A stretch of DNA of 64,000 nucleotides from Coptis chinensis (Eukaryota > Streptophyta > Magnoliopsida > Ranunculales > Ranunculaceae): assembly GCA_015680905.1 (NCBI GenBank), contig CM027377.1, positions 21,910,501 through 21,974,500 of the forward strand. Direction: 5' to 3'. Under the pieces are notes generated by a model. The model made no database searches and had not been told where the DNA came from. It saw only the letters and a program-made list of their open reading frames with translations. The translations under genes and the position numbers were made by a program. Positions 38,401-49,247 of the stretch are shown piece after piece (position 1 is the stretch's first letter; each line of letters begins with the position of its first letter).

Positions 38401-41400
38401 TGAAACTGATGCATGCTGGGGGCTCAAGCATTATCTCCAAGACCTGGTGGAAGATGGTCATATCAAATAATACACTAGCATTCCTGATGGCGACCTGCAT
38501 CACAAGTTGATGGCTCGTCGTGTACGTAGTCGATCTCCACCTCACCGTCACCACCAAGGGTACAGCTCGTCCTCACAAGTAGGACGCCCCGCGGATCGTT
38601 CGCCACGCGAGAAGGCAAAGACTCGTCCGATTGTGACAATGCCCGCACTATTCATGTGATTACCTTTCCGGACGATTCCGTGACCTCTTCCCGAGAAAAG
38701 ACGCCGGTAGCGCTCTTCAGAAGTCTATCATTTTACTTCACAGTGCCCACGCCTGGGTTCAGTCGCAGCAGCGATATCATTTTCACAGAGGCCGACTTAA
38801 GCAAAGTCTGCCTTCCTCATAATGACGCATTGGTAGTTCATGTCAAAATCAGCGACTCGATACCGATCAAAGCGTCGATCGACCCTAGCAGTTCCCGCGA
38901 CATCTTATTTTACCACACCATGCAAGAGATGAACCTCCCCAAGTCCGTTCTCGTAGACCCAATCGCCCCCCTTTACGGGTTCAATGGCTCCAGAGCCGAC
39001 CCCATTGGTGACATTATCTTACCAGTATCGGTGGGATCTCGAGAGGATAAGATTACATGTAATACACGGTTTTGCGTTCTCGACATTAAGTCGTCCTACA
39101 ATGCCATACTAGGGCGACGCTGGATCCATCAGATGCAAGCAGTCCCATCAACATTGCATCAAGTTCTACGTTTTCCAGGACCTAGGGGAATGATGGAGCT
39201 TAGAAGCAATCACCAAAGTGTATCATCAGAAACGGATAGTATCAACCAACAGGATCGCGATGGATCGACACCCATCATACACGAGCCCACCAGTTACACA
39301 ATGGCACATGATTTAGTGGCCGGAGTCCAGACTCGACCTGCCAAGCAGAACGCTGGGGGCTCCAGCAAGCCAATACCTGCAGTCGCTCCCCGACTCATTC
39401 CTGCACAAGCAAAGCTACCCAGCATTGATACAAAATCAGCCGCCCCATCGACTAGAGTGTCAAGAATCGCCTCGATTGTGGTGGGCCAACACACGCGTGC
39501 CAACAACGGCCGTACCACCGTGTTGTCCATCCCTCCATCTTTGATCCACGTTTCGGGGATGCCCCCATCAACGCTGATGCTCAAGTCGTTCAGACCCCAA
39601 CTGCTAGCCAGACTAGCCCAGAGCACGCTCAAGACCCCGAGAGCGAACTACCAAAGCAAATACCCACCATCCGTTGTAACACCTCCAAAGGGCGTAAAAG
39701 AAAGAGTGAACTTAGGCAATCACCGACGACCCCAAGTTCGTTATGTAGGGCCAACCTCGACCCCATGTTAAAGACCCAAATTTTGTAAATTTTTATCTAT
39801 GAATAAAGATGTTTTTGCTTGGTCGAATATTGATGTGTCTCGAGTCGATCCTCAAATCGCATGCCATAAATTAAATGTGAACCCCAATGCTAAACCAAAC
39901 GACAACGACCTCGTAGACTATCCCCGCGGCTTTCAAAAGCCATCAACGACGAGGTCGAAAAACTCAAGCAAGTCGGTTTCATCAGAAAGGTAGACTACCC
40001 CGAGTGGATTGCAAATATTGTCGCCGTCCCCAAAAAGAATGGCACAGTTCGCCTATGTGTCGATTTCACAAATGTCAATCGCCACACGCCAAAAGACAGT
40101 TTTCCCTTGCCTCGCATTGACCAACTTGTCGACCAAACCTGTGGTCATGAGCTCCTCTCCTTTATGGATGCGTACAGAATGGGTACAACCAAATCCCACT
40201 CGCCGAGGAAGATCAAGAGAAGACTTCGCTTCATTACGGAGCAAGGGATCTATTGCTACAACGCGTCCTCCCCGCTCGGTCCAAGAACGCCGGAGCGACA
40301 TACCAACGCCTTTGGTCACCGACATGTTCCAAGACATGTTAGCGACACCATGGAGGTCTACATTGACGACATGGTGGTCAAAGCAAAAAGCCGGTGATCA
40401 CCTCACCCACCTCGAACAAGCGTTCTCCGCATTACGCCGTCTGGGCATGAAGTTGAACCCAGAAAAATGCCTCTTTGGGGCGTCCTCCGGCAAGTTTTTA
40501 GGGTATCAGGTGTCGCAGCGTGGGATCGAGGCAAATCCTGACCAGATCCGAGCGTTCTTAGATATGCCCGATCCACGCACAAAGAAACAGATACAGAAAT
40601 TGTCGGGAATGGTCGCGGCGCTCAACCGGTTCATATCAAGGGCCTCAGATAAGTGTAGACCATTCCTGCAGCTCCTCAAAAAAGGCGAGCCATTTTCATG
40701 GAGCGATCAATGTCATCATGCATTCGCTACTCTCAAAGAGTATCTCACCACGCCTCCCGTCTTAGCCAAACCAATATATGGAGAGACACTGGGGCTTTAT
40801 CTGGCCATATCCGATTTCGCCATCAGCTCAGTTCTCTTTAAAGAGGAGAACAATTCAGAGAAGCCAATCTACTTCACGAGTAAGACACTCACGCCAGCCG
40901 AAAAGAATTACGCCTTCCTAGAACGAGCTGTACTTGCTTTGTTGTATTCCGCACGGAAGTTCAGGCCGTACTTTCAGGCACATCAAATCAAAGTTCTTAC
41001 CGACCTTCCATTGAAGAAAGTCCTTCACAAAGAGAACAAGACTACTCGAATGGCAGTTTGGGCCGAAGAACTCGGAGAACACCACATAGAGATCGTCCCC
41101 CGCACTTCTCAGAAAGGTCAGGTCGTCGCCGATTTCCTAGCAGATTTCCCAGTCGAGGACCCCAGCTGGGAACAAGAAACTGAGCTCCCAGACACAAAAA
41201 CGAGAGTCAAATCGCCCTGGTCTCTCTTTGTGGATGGTTCGAGTAATCTCGGTGGAAGTGGCATCGAAGTCGTCTTAGTTTCCCCCGATGGAAATATGAT
41301 TGAAAAGTCAGTCCGCATCGTCTTAGGGGGCACATCGCTTGATGACGACATCTACCCCCGACCTGACGTACTGGCCACGTCATCTCCTGACCTAGATCGG

Positions 41401-44400
41401 GCATTACCCCCGCCTATCCTATCCTCTTCTTCCAACTCAACCTCCATGCCGACACTTACTGTTTCTTCATCCTCGTACTCTCCACAACTTAAAGATATCT
41501 CTCGGACCTCCTCCGATCGAGTATCATCAGAATCGGACATTATAACAACTCTTTTCTATCAAATATTCAGTCCTAAACCCTTTAGCCTTACAATAACCTA
41601 CCTACTTAAAATAACGAGCCGGACAGAGAGGAAAGCAAATGGAAATTGGAAAGATAACAGCAACAGGAGCACTCACCTAAGAAACCCTAGCTGGCGTTTT
41701 TGCGGAGGAAGAAAACACGAAATAACTTTTTGGTATCTCAAATCTGATTTTGTATAAACCGCCCGTTCAGTTACCAAGGAGTAATCATTACACCTACGCT
41801 TATAGCCCGCGACGTGTTCCAAGGCACCGCCCTTTTCAAATTTCGATAACGCTGGCGACACGTTTCTTCTCCAACTGCTACGATTCTGTCACGTGCAAGT
41901 AAGGTAAAACTACCTTTTTCCCGCCAATTCACCAGCCACAAAGATTCAAAAGTGGTGCCCTACTACCGGTTCATCCACTACTGTTCGCTCATGCTCCACC
42001 ACGCTCGTCCGACTCTTTTCTCGCCAAGTAGCGCTTTCCACTACATCTATGCCCCATCGAGAGGGTCGGTGGGGGAGCCGATATCCTCATAGGGCATCGC
42101 GACTCGCGAGAGCATAAAAGCTTAACCAAGATATCGACCTCCAAGACACCTGAGAACAAATACCTAGCAGCATACGAAATCGCGCAAAGATAGATGAATC
42201 CAAGGCGACCTCCAAGACCGACCTGCGAGCGGCTCGAGTAGGTGGTGCGAACGAAGATATCTCAGTACGAACACTTTGCCAGATACAGAACGCTTCGGAT
42301 AGAAACACACCCCACCAGGTGTAATGATTGCCAAGATCTTAGTGGTAATCTCATCACCGGGAAATAGGGACTACCGCATCTACCCCCAATCAGAACAGGG
42401 CATATCCAAAATCCAATTCAACACTCATCCGCGATCTCCACCCTACATTTGCACAAAAGAGTACACGTGTCAGAAGGATCTCCTCTCCCTGAAATCTATA
42501 AATACCACCTACTGGAACTACGTCAGACCTGATTCTTCTCTCCCCAAGAAAAGGAAAACGAGAAGATATCAGGGGCTAAGCCGCTTCGCTCCTCGGCGAC
42601 CTCATCCAAAATCCAAACCCCTCCCGTTCTTCCTTGTTGTAATTAGGAGAAGATCAAAACACTCCTTTACAGTGTAATATGTAATGGAAAAAAGAAAAGA
42701 GAGTCATGAGATTGAGACTAAAATTAATTAAGGAATAAGGATCGAGAATAAGCAGCTCGCTAATCCATATCTTATTGTTTGTGATATGGGCATTGTCAAG
42801 TACTCAAGTGGTTGTCTTTAAGAAGATGGACTTAGATGTATACCAGGTAAATGTGATCCATAGTTTGTGGAAGATTGGATCGATGACTCGACTATCGATA
42901 TTGAAACCCCTCCCCACCCGCCAAAAAAGATAAAAGAGCGGTGGCGCAACTTTAATGACTTTAAATTTGAGGAGATGCACAAAAATGCTTTTTTTAGAAA
43001 GATATTTCAAGAAAAACAAGAAATATCTAGAAGTTAACACTTTGGATCTTTGGTACTTTAGTCTAAGGAGGGGGTTATCTGGATACCTAAGATGTCGCCC
43101 TCAAAATTAGGGGACAGATTCGCGACCATAGAGGTGTGCTTCATGCAATTTGAAAAATGTATCAAAGTCTTGATAATGGAAAAATTTGAAAACCATGTAC
43201 TACAGAAAGACAAGTAAAGCTAACGTTAACTTGATAATTAGCCTCCTTATGAATATGAGAAAAACAGGTTTCAAACAAGCCAGCCTTCTAATGAATGCCT
43301 TCCATTAGTTTTGAAGTTCCAAAGGAAGCTTGCAAATTTAGCTAATGGATCATGTTATATCCATAGGGTATAACAGCCGTTATCCCAAGCAATCCACACC
43401 ACAGTTAATTCCAAATCACTATATATGCATAGTGCATAGTGGACGCCCAATACGCATTGAAGACGTTGAGATTTAAAGATAGGATAAGTTATATGAAGTT
43501 TAGCCGTTAAGAATAGGATTAAGTTAGGAACACTGTAGGACTACTTCCAAGAGGTGATAAACTAAGACACTATACTGAAGTTTTTTTATGTCGAAGAATG
43601 ACACTCCAAATATATATATATATAAACACTTTTTATACGACAGTTTATACAGTTTATATAACATTATGTATGTATGTATTATAGTGTTTTTTCTATTGTT
43701 AATTAAAAGGTTTTCACTTCTATACAAGTCGAACACAAGACCTCCCTTATGGACAAGCAACCCTCAAACCACTAGACCAAAGGCAATTTCTGCTATAAGA
43801 AAGATACTAGTTATTAGATACTTAGACTGGAAGTCTAGAACACCAATGTAAAAAAAAAGAGCACCAAAAGTCAATAAGATTATGTACGATTGTTTTGTCT
43901 TCCCCAAGTCATTATCGATATGTGTGCTACTGTGTCTTCTTTACTAAGAAACTAAGAATACCACACTAATACTCTTTCACTCAAACAATATATCTTCTCT
44001 CCATTCTCATGCATTTTTCATCTCTTAGAGACAAACAATCCGATTGTTACGGTGTTACCCTCAAGATCTCACTATTTTAGGTAAGTTCACTCTCTCTCTC
44101 TCCACCATTTATCAATTTGTTTATGTTTTAATATTTATGCAACTTATATATTGTATATTTGTGGCTTTCTCTTGTACAACATTAACAAGCATTAACAGCA
44201 AGAATATCATATTGCTTCTAAGCTTCTTCTCTTTCTAACGTGGTTTGTATTATGCCGACCAACTCATATCAATATGTACCCTCTAATAATAATTTTCTTT
44301 CATATATTGCATGTCGCAACGTCTCGCAAATGTTAACTATTTGCAATTAATTTTCTTCCTTAATGTAGAAAGGTATGATATTACTCTAGCTACTCAAGTG

Positions 44401-47400
44401 TTTGTATAAAATTGTTTATATTTGGTTTCTTTTCAGGTGAGATATGTCTACGCCAGGAGAAGATGAAACTAGTAATGTTAGTCATGCAACAATTACTACT
44501 CTTACTGATCAATCTATTCCCGCGACTTTGGTAGAATCCAACGCAACTCCAAACGGTGGTGATGAAAGTCAACTTACTTAAAGTAGAAAAAGAAGACCTA
44601 CTTCTGAAGTGTGGAACCACTTCAAAAAATAGAAAATCAATAATGCAATGAAGGCTATTTGTAATTATTGTGCAAATAAGCTTGTAGGGGGGCCTAAGGA
44701 TGGGACATCACACTTGTGTAATCATTTAAGGATATGTCCTTTGTGGAAGCAAACAGATATAAGACAACCAATGTTGAGTTGCTCTCGAAAAGCTGATGGG
44801 AAAACCATTATGAGCACCTATTCCTTCGACCAAGAAAGTGCATTGAACTCGCTTGCAAAATTGACAATATTGCACGAGTATCCAATTGCAATGGTTGAGC
44901 ATTATGGATTTAGGGAGTTCTGCCGCAATATCCAACCCATGTTTTCGTATTTTTCCCGGTACTTAGTGAAGAAAGAAATTTTTAGGATTTATGAAGATGC
45001 AAAGAGTAAAGCCATGGAATTGATGGGAAAAACTCGGAGTAGAATTGCCATTACTACTAATATGTGGACATCTTCTAACCAAAAAAGGGGATTTATGGTT
45101 GTCACAACACATTTCATTGATGACTCTTGGACTCTTGTACTGGTGTTTCTCTCTTTCATAATTTTTGTTTTTTTTTGTTTTTTTTTGTTTTTTGCATTTG
45201 GTAAATGTTGCATCTGCTAAATATTTTAATCTTTCATTTTGTACAAGGTTTATATATGTACCATGTCCTCATACCTCTGAAAGACTTACTGATGCTTTGA
45301 TTAAATGCTTGTTGGATTGGAACCTAGATCGTAAACTATCGACTTTGACAGTAGATAATTGTACGACTAATGATTCTATGGTTGCCCTTCTTTTGGAGAA
45401 CCTTTCTTGTAATGAATTGTTACTAGGTGGTGATGCACTCCATGTGTGTTGTGCTGCTCATATTTTGAATTTGATTGCAAAGGATGGGTTAGATTTGATT
45501 ACTATAGGTATTGAGAATGTTCGTGACAGTGTTGTCTACTGGACAACAACACCTAAAAGAGAGGAAAATTTTTCTGAGGCAGTTCGTCTATTAAACATTT
45601 CAAACACTCTTAAACTAGCCCTAGATTGCAGAACTAGGTGGAACTCAACCTATTTAATGCTTCACATTGCTTTGATATACAAGGATGCCTTTTTTTGTTT
45701 GAAACATCGTGAAGCGCAATACAAGTGTTGGCCTAGTGATGAAGATTGGTTGTTAGCAGATGAAGTTTGTGATAGGTTGGAACTTTTTTTTTAAGTAACT
45801 GAATTGTTTTCTGGAACTAAATATCCCACAATTAACTTGTTTTTTTCCTAAAATTTGTGAGATTAGAGTAGCACTTAATGAGTGGGGGTATTCTAACTAT
45901 AGCGTAGTTCAACACATGGCAACAGAAATGATCAAAAAAATTGAAAAGTATTGGATCTCTCTTCTTGGCATAATGGATGTAGGGAATGTTTTGGATCCAC
46001 GATATAAGATGAAAGGGGCTGAGTTCTATTTTCTTCTTATTTTTCCAAATGGTGAGGAAAAAGAAATTAAAGTTGTTCAGGATCTTTGTGCTAAGTTGTT
46101 AAAAGATTATCAAGCTAATGAGAAATCAAATGTGAAAGCTCGTCATATAGGTGAAACTTCAAGTGAAGGGTTTTCTGTATCACAAGGGGTTCATGGAAAG
46201 AAAGGATGTTATTTAACTAATATGTTCGACTTGTTTGTTTCAAGTAGTACTTCTACTACTGAGCATGTTAAGTCAGAACTTGACTATTATTTGGAGGAGC
46301 ATATCTTACCCAGAAAAGATGACTTCGACTTATTGGCTTGGTGGAAAACAAATGGAAATAAATATACTACTTTGCTTGCTATTGCTAGTGATGTTTTAGC
46401 CATTCCAGTGACTACCGTTGCTTCCGTGTCTGCTTTCAGTACTAGTGGTAGAATTTTCAGTCCGCATCATAGTAAACTCCTTCCAAAGACCTTGGAGATA
46501 TTAATGTGTGCTCAAGATTGGTTATGGGATGAAAGTTCAGGTAGTTAAATCTCTTTATGAAAAAGTTGAACTGTATTTTTTGTTAGTTAAATGTGAGCTA
46601 ATCATTTTTTTAATTCTTTTAGTGCTAGGAACACCATGTGGGAAAAGTTTATACACTGAAGACATGGATGTTGATGAGGTAAATGATAGAGCAAAGTATT
46701 TACAAGAAATCACGTTAATCTGATTTTGATTATATATATTGATACCAATTGCTATTATTTATTGTTGTAGGATGGCGGTTGCACTGATCCTTGAGACAGA
46801 ACCATGAAGTCATTAAAAAAACAATTTTTTGGTTTTTGTGGTGGAAGAGGCTTTTGTTATGCCTTTTGTCTTTTGTCTTTTTTTTGTAAAAAGGGGGAAT
46901 GCCTTATATTAGAAAGAAACAATGAAATACAAGAAACTTCTGTTTGCTCTATACAATCTATATTACAGGCTGAAGGATCATAACTTCTGGAGTATGTGTT
47001 AAACAACGCAGGGAAGCACAAATATTTTTGTACTTGGCAAATTTAATCTACCACCTAGACTACTGTGAAAGCTTATTAGTTTTTATTAAAAGTGAGTATG
47101 ATGAGTACAAGTCATGATTTTTTTTTTCTTTGTTTCAAAGTTGGTTAATGAGGAATGGGGAGAGTATGGGGACCCGGTACCCATACGGGGCAGGGATAAA
47201 GAATCCCCGACTACTCTCAAGTGGGGATTGGGGCGGGTATGAGGAATGGCAGGTATGGGGAATAAAATTGAAGTTAGGGACGGGGATGGAGATGGCAAAC
47301 CCGCCCCATTTACATCCCTACTATATCTCACTCTACAAATTTACTTACGACCTGATTTTTTGTGGATGACATCTTTCTATCATGAATGACAACCCTGCAA

Positions 47401-48394
47401 AAAATAGGCTCATTTGGAAATTTCTAAAGATGTCAAAAGAAGGTTACAAAATTTTAAATCCTGACCATTAAAAAAAATTACATTTTCAAATCAACTTTGG
47501 AAAGGAGTAGAGATTTCGAAATGAACTCAAAATTTGTATATATGATCTTTATGGTGATAATACCATACCCACAAAGTATTAGCTCTTAGTTCAACTTAGA
47601 AAAGGGTGTTGTATAAACTGTTGTACAAAAAGTGTTGTCAGAGGGAGAAGAAAAAAATAATACTAGTTGGCTATTTATCCGTGTATTAGTCATTGAAGCT
47701 TATATTTTTTTTTTATGAAGCTTATATACCTACGCCGTGTCGGATAGGTGTGTCAATGGAACTTAAGGAGAGTACTTATTGACAAATGAATAAGATTCAG
47801 AAAATAACCAAAGGGGTCATCCCTTGATAAGGTGAGAGCATTTCTTCCATATGAGTACTACACATATATATTATTCCCTGATTCTTTTGTATATTATCAC
47901 AAACTAAAAGTAAACTCATGAATTGACAACTAACTGAAGATATGGTCACCTACATCCCTACCGTCATTACATTACGCATTTACATAGAACTAATATTGCA
48001 ATTCTCCAAAAGAAAATCACTTCATAGACTACCAAGAACCATAACAATGACTATCAGAATCTAAAATATTATACTTACATCACTCTATCGAAGTTTAAAC
48101 CCATCCGTTTCCCTCCATCCTGACCTACATAATCTTAGAAAATAAAAATTACAAAATTTAATAAAAAGGATAATAAATAACTTCAAATTGAACAATGAGC
48201 AGTATAAAAATTAACACTTTAGCTGATAAGAATCATTAATAAATGGAAGGGGGAAATGTACCAGGCAAAGGATTGTAATAGCCCAAGACTTCAAGATGTT
48301 TGCCATCTCTTGGAGATCTACTATTTGCAGCCATAACTCTATAAAATGGTTTGTTTTTGCACCCAAATCGTGATAGTCTCAATCTTACCGCCAT
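35181..48394 (-). CDS. RPS16: Small ribosomal subunit protein bS16, nuclear-encoded, organellar (whole gene, 3 coding exons)
   Basis: Three exons join exactly: 133 + 46 + 241 = 420 nt, or 139 residues plus stop. The protein starts [20 protein letters not shown], continues with [34 protein letters not shown] and [20 protein letters not shown], then LPPPPM, and ends in an acidic, serine-rich tail. This is the bacterial-type S16 fold and size. Nuclear S16 proteins of flowering plants serve mitochondria and in some species also plastids, with targeting information in the N-terminus; which applies here cannot be told from sequence. Intron 1 is 137 bp. Intron 2 (35422-48078) is 12,657 bp and holds a Tat-like element, a SINE-like piece and a decayed hAT transposon. 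No lesion is seen in any exon, so the gene looks functional despite the insertions. Confidence 0.9.
35422..36640. other. RPS16 intron 2, 3' part
   Basis: AT-rich intron DNA between exon 3 and the Tat-like element. No other gene is supported. Open frames here are short and unlike known proteins. Confidence 0.6.
36645..37249 (+). repeat. 5' LTR of the Tat-like element
   Basis: It pairs with 42070-42671. Long identical runs alternate with small clusters of indels and substitutions. A TATAAATACCACCT motif (37065-37080 region) may be the LTR's core promoter. Confidence 0.88.
41325..42060 (-). other. Antisense insert in the Tat-like element resembling a host promoter and first exon
   Basis: Read minus, the segment carries in order: promoter-like DNA; a leader with GCTAGGGTTTCTTAG, which is typical of plant 5' UTRs; a GTGAGT donor; a T-rich stretch; then ATG at 41540 opening a 62-codon frame that is strongly acidic and serine-rich ([33 protein letters not shown]). 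It occupies the place where integrase would be. It could be a host gene 5' end captured by the element, or one of the extra antisense frames known in Tat elements. I do not recognise the protein. Confidence 0.45.
42070..42671 (+). repeat. 3' LTR of the Tat-like element
   Basis: Partner of 36645-37249, ending at the GTGTA target copy. Confidence 0.88.
42677..43590. other. RPS16 intron 2, middle part
   Basis: AT-rich intron DNA right of the Tat-like element. No gene is supported. Confidence 0.5.
43600..43790 (-). repeat. Probable tRNA-derived SINE fragment
   Basis: Minus-strand 43785-43726 contains an A-box-like TGGTCTAGTGGTTTGAG and, about 30 bases on, a B-box-like GTGTTCGACTT, the spacing of a Pol III internal promoter. 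It is followed by non-tRNA body sequence and an AT-rich tail ending in (TA)n near 43.61 kb. No tRNA cloverleaf can be folded across it, which favours a SINE over a tRNA pseudogene. The boundaries are approximate and no clear target duplication is seen. Confidence 0.5.
44444..47320 (+). mobile_element. Decayed hAT (Ac-like, RICESLEEPER-type) DNA transposon in RPS16 intron 2
   Basis: From ATG 44444, just after a TTTTCAG acceptor, the frame reads [12 protein letters not shown] and then a BED zinc finger ([28 protein letters not shown]). The middle RNase H-like domain follows ([20 protein letters not shown], then [30 protein letters not shown]), and then the C-terminal dimerisation region ([38 protein letters not shown]). 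A last exon at about 46622-46723 may be spliced on. The host-like frame is dead: TAA and TAG stops lie in the N-terminal part, and the central and C-terminal parts are in different frames. The G-rich DNA at 47.14-47.32 kb ends CCATTTACATCCCTA, an Ac-type terminal repeat. The left terminus was not found. Confidence 0.75.
47140..47320 (+). repeat. Right terminal region of the hAT element
   Basis: Repeated GGGGACGGGG/GGGCGGG-type subterminal motifs end at CATCCCTA, the reverse complement of the TAGGGATG start seen in Ac-like elements. Short open frames on both strands here are an effect of base composition. Confidence 0.6.
47321..48078. other. RPS16 intron 2, 5' part
   Basis: AT-rich intron DNA between the hAT right end and the donor of exon 2. 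Nothing else is supported. Confidence 0.6.
48079..48124 (-). CDS. RPS16: RPS16 coding exon 2 (46-bp micro-exon)
   Basis: It is bounded by the acceptor TATGTAG and the donor GAT|GTAAGT and encodes [14 protein letters not shown]. It is too short to be noticed without its neighbours but fits both phases exactly (enters at phase 1, leaves at phase 2). Confidence 0.88.
48262..48394 (-). CDS. RPS16: RPS16 coding exon 1
   Basis: It starts at ATG 48394 and encodes 44 residues plus the first base of a glycine codon. The donor is CTG|GTACAT. An acceptor-like TTTATTTCAG lies 7 bases before the ATG, so the start codon probably follows a 5' UTR intron. Confidence 0.9.
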
Positions 48395-48401
48395 TTTGCA
48401 A

Positions 48402-48600
48402 CTGAAATAAACTAGTATGGCTTTATATCTCTGTAAATTGAGGGAGAAAAAAGTTAGAAATTGACAAAAATTCGGAGACCAAATTGAGAGGAAGTTGGTG
48501 TGATTGTGAAATTATAATAAAAATTGAAAATTTGATTTTAAGGAAGTGGAGATTTTAGAAGGGTTTAGGGTTTTACCTTTTGTAGAGAGAAGAGTGAGAA
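48402..48600 (-). promoter_or_regulatory. RPS16: Probable RPS16 5' UTR with leader intron
   Basis: A donor-like CAAAAG|GTAAAACCC at 48577/48576 and the acceptor before the ATG would remove an intron of about 175 bp (48402-48576). The pyrimidine-rich CACTCTTCTCTCTAC just upstream resembles plant leader and transcription-start context. No transcript evidence is available here. Confidence 0.4.
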
Positions 48601-48745
48601 AGTGAGGAGAGAAATAAATATAACTGATGTGGGCCCGGAACAAAAAAAGAAAACAAAGTGCACCAGCAGGGAATCGAACCCGGGTTTGTACGTGGTCTGT
48701 GGATTGGTGTCCCTTCATGTTTGGCTCAGTAGTCATGAAAAACTA
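48480..48745. repeat. Duplicated RPS16 promoter/leader segment, copy 1
   Basis: It shares with 50385-50700 an ordered series of blocks: AAATTATAATAAAAA, a leader block ending in TTTCACC or TTTTACC followed by TTTTG or TTTG, a GAGAAATA block, TGTGGGCCCGG or TGTGGACCCGG, an A-rich terminator tract, and a tRNA-Gly sequence. This is the copy attached to the working RPS16 gene. Confidence 0.7.
48659..48698 (-). pseudogene. Decayed tRNA-Gly (3' half only)
   Basis: The T arm and acceptor end (CCCGGGTTCGATTCC, then TGCTGGTGCA) match the intact tRNA-Gly at 50626-50696. The anticodon arm is damaged, and the D arm and 5' half are replaced by unrelated sequence. It cannot fold into a tRNA. Confidence 0.75.
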
Positions 48746-48749
48746 ATGT

Positions 48750-49239
48750 TGATGATAATGAAATGGACAAAGCATTTGAAATGGATGAATACTCTATACT
48801 AAGAAATGAGTAAAGTCCCATGAGTAGATGACTCTCCTAAACCAAGTTATAAATGGAATTGTATATAGTTGTTAAATTATGTGAAGTGATGGAATTTTTA
48901 TTGGATCAGAAAAAGGATTACTTCTCTATTCTCTCTTGCTATGTTTGGATCTTGATTAAAAAAGACTATATGATAACTACAAGAGTCTCACTATGCAGGT
49001 TTTCTTGGCGATCCGGATAGAAAATGCCCAAGGGAACATTGCTTGGGTAAAAAATATTGGAAATGTCACACGAAGCTGATCTAAGATAGATTGGATAAAC
49101 CTTGTATCAAAATCACAAAATAAAATAAACACTTGGTGTCACTTGTACAATTAGAACTGCATCATTTGATAAAGTGTTATAGTGTTATTGTTTGGTAAGA
49201 GTATACGGTAAGAGTGTGCCATGAAGTTGTTGGTTATTG
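48750..49239. other. Non-coding DNA
   Basis: No gene or repeat is recognised between the decayed tRNA and the hAT-type element. Confidence 0.5.
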
Positions 49240-49247
49240 GAATTATC

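Larger units (their letters stand above)
36645..42671 (+). mobile_element. Ty3/gypsy Tat-like element lacking integrase, in RPS16 intron 2
   Basis: LTRs of about 605 bp (36645-37249) and 602 bp (42070-42671) end CTCCTTTACA. The target duplication GTGTA is perfect (36640-36644 and 42672-42676). A primer site TTGGCGCCGCCTCGTGG follows the first LTR. Plus-strand parts: gag (37.5-38.5 kb), aspartic protease-like ([15 protein letters not shown], 38.7-39.2 kb), reverse transcriptase ([12 protein letters not shown] at 40.4 kb, [20 protein letters not shown] at 40.5 kb), RNase H (40.8-41.1 kb) and the start of a second RNase H-like domain ([14 protein letters not shown], 41.2 kb). A second RNase H after the first is a Tat-lineage mark. 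No integrase is present; unrelated antisense sequence occupies that place. It is broken, with several interruptions and a large missing part. It lies antisense to RPS16. Confidence 0.88.

Noticed and set aside
47086-47369. Overlapping open frames on both strands near 47.1-47.4 kb
   Set aside because: They are produced by G-rich subterminal repeats of the hAT element and have no protein-like pattern.
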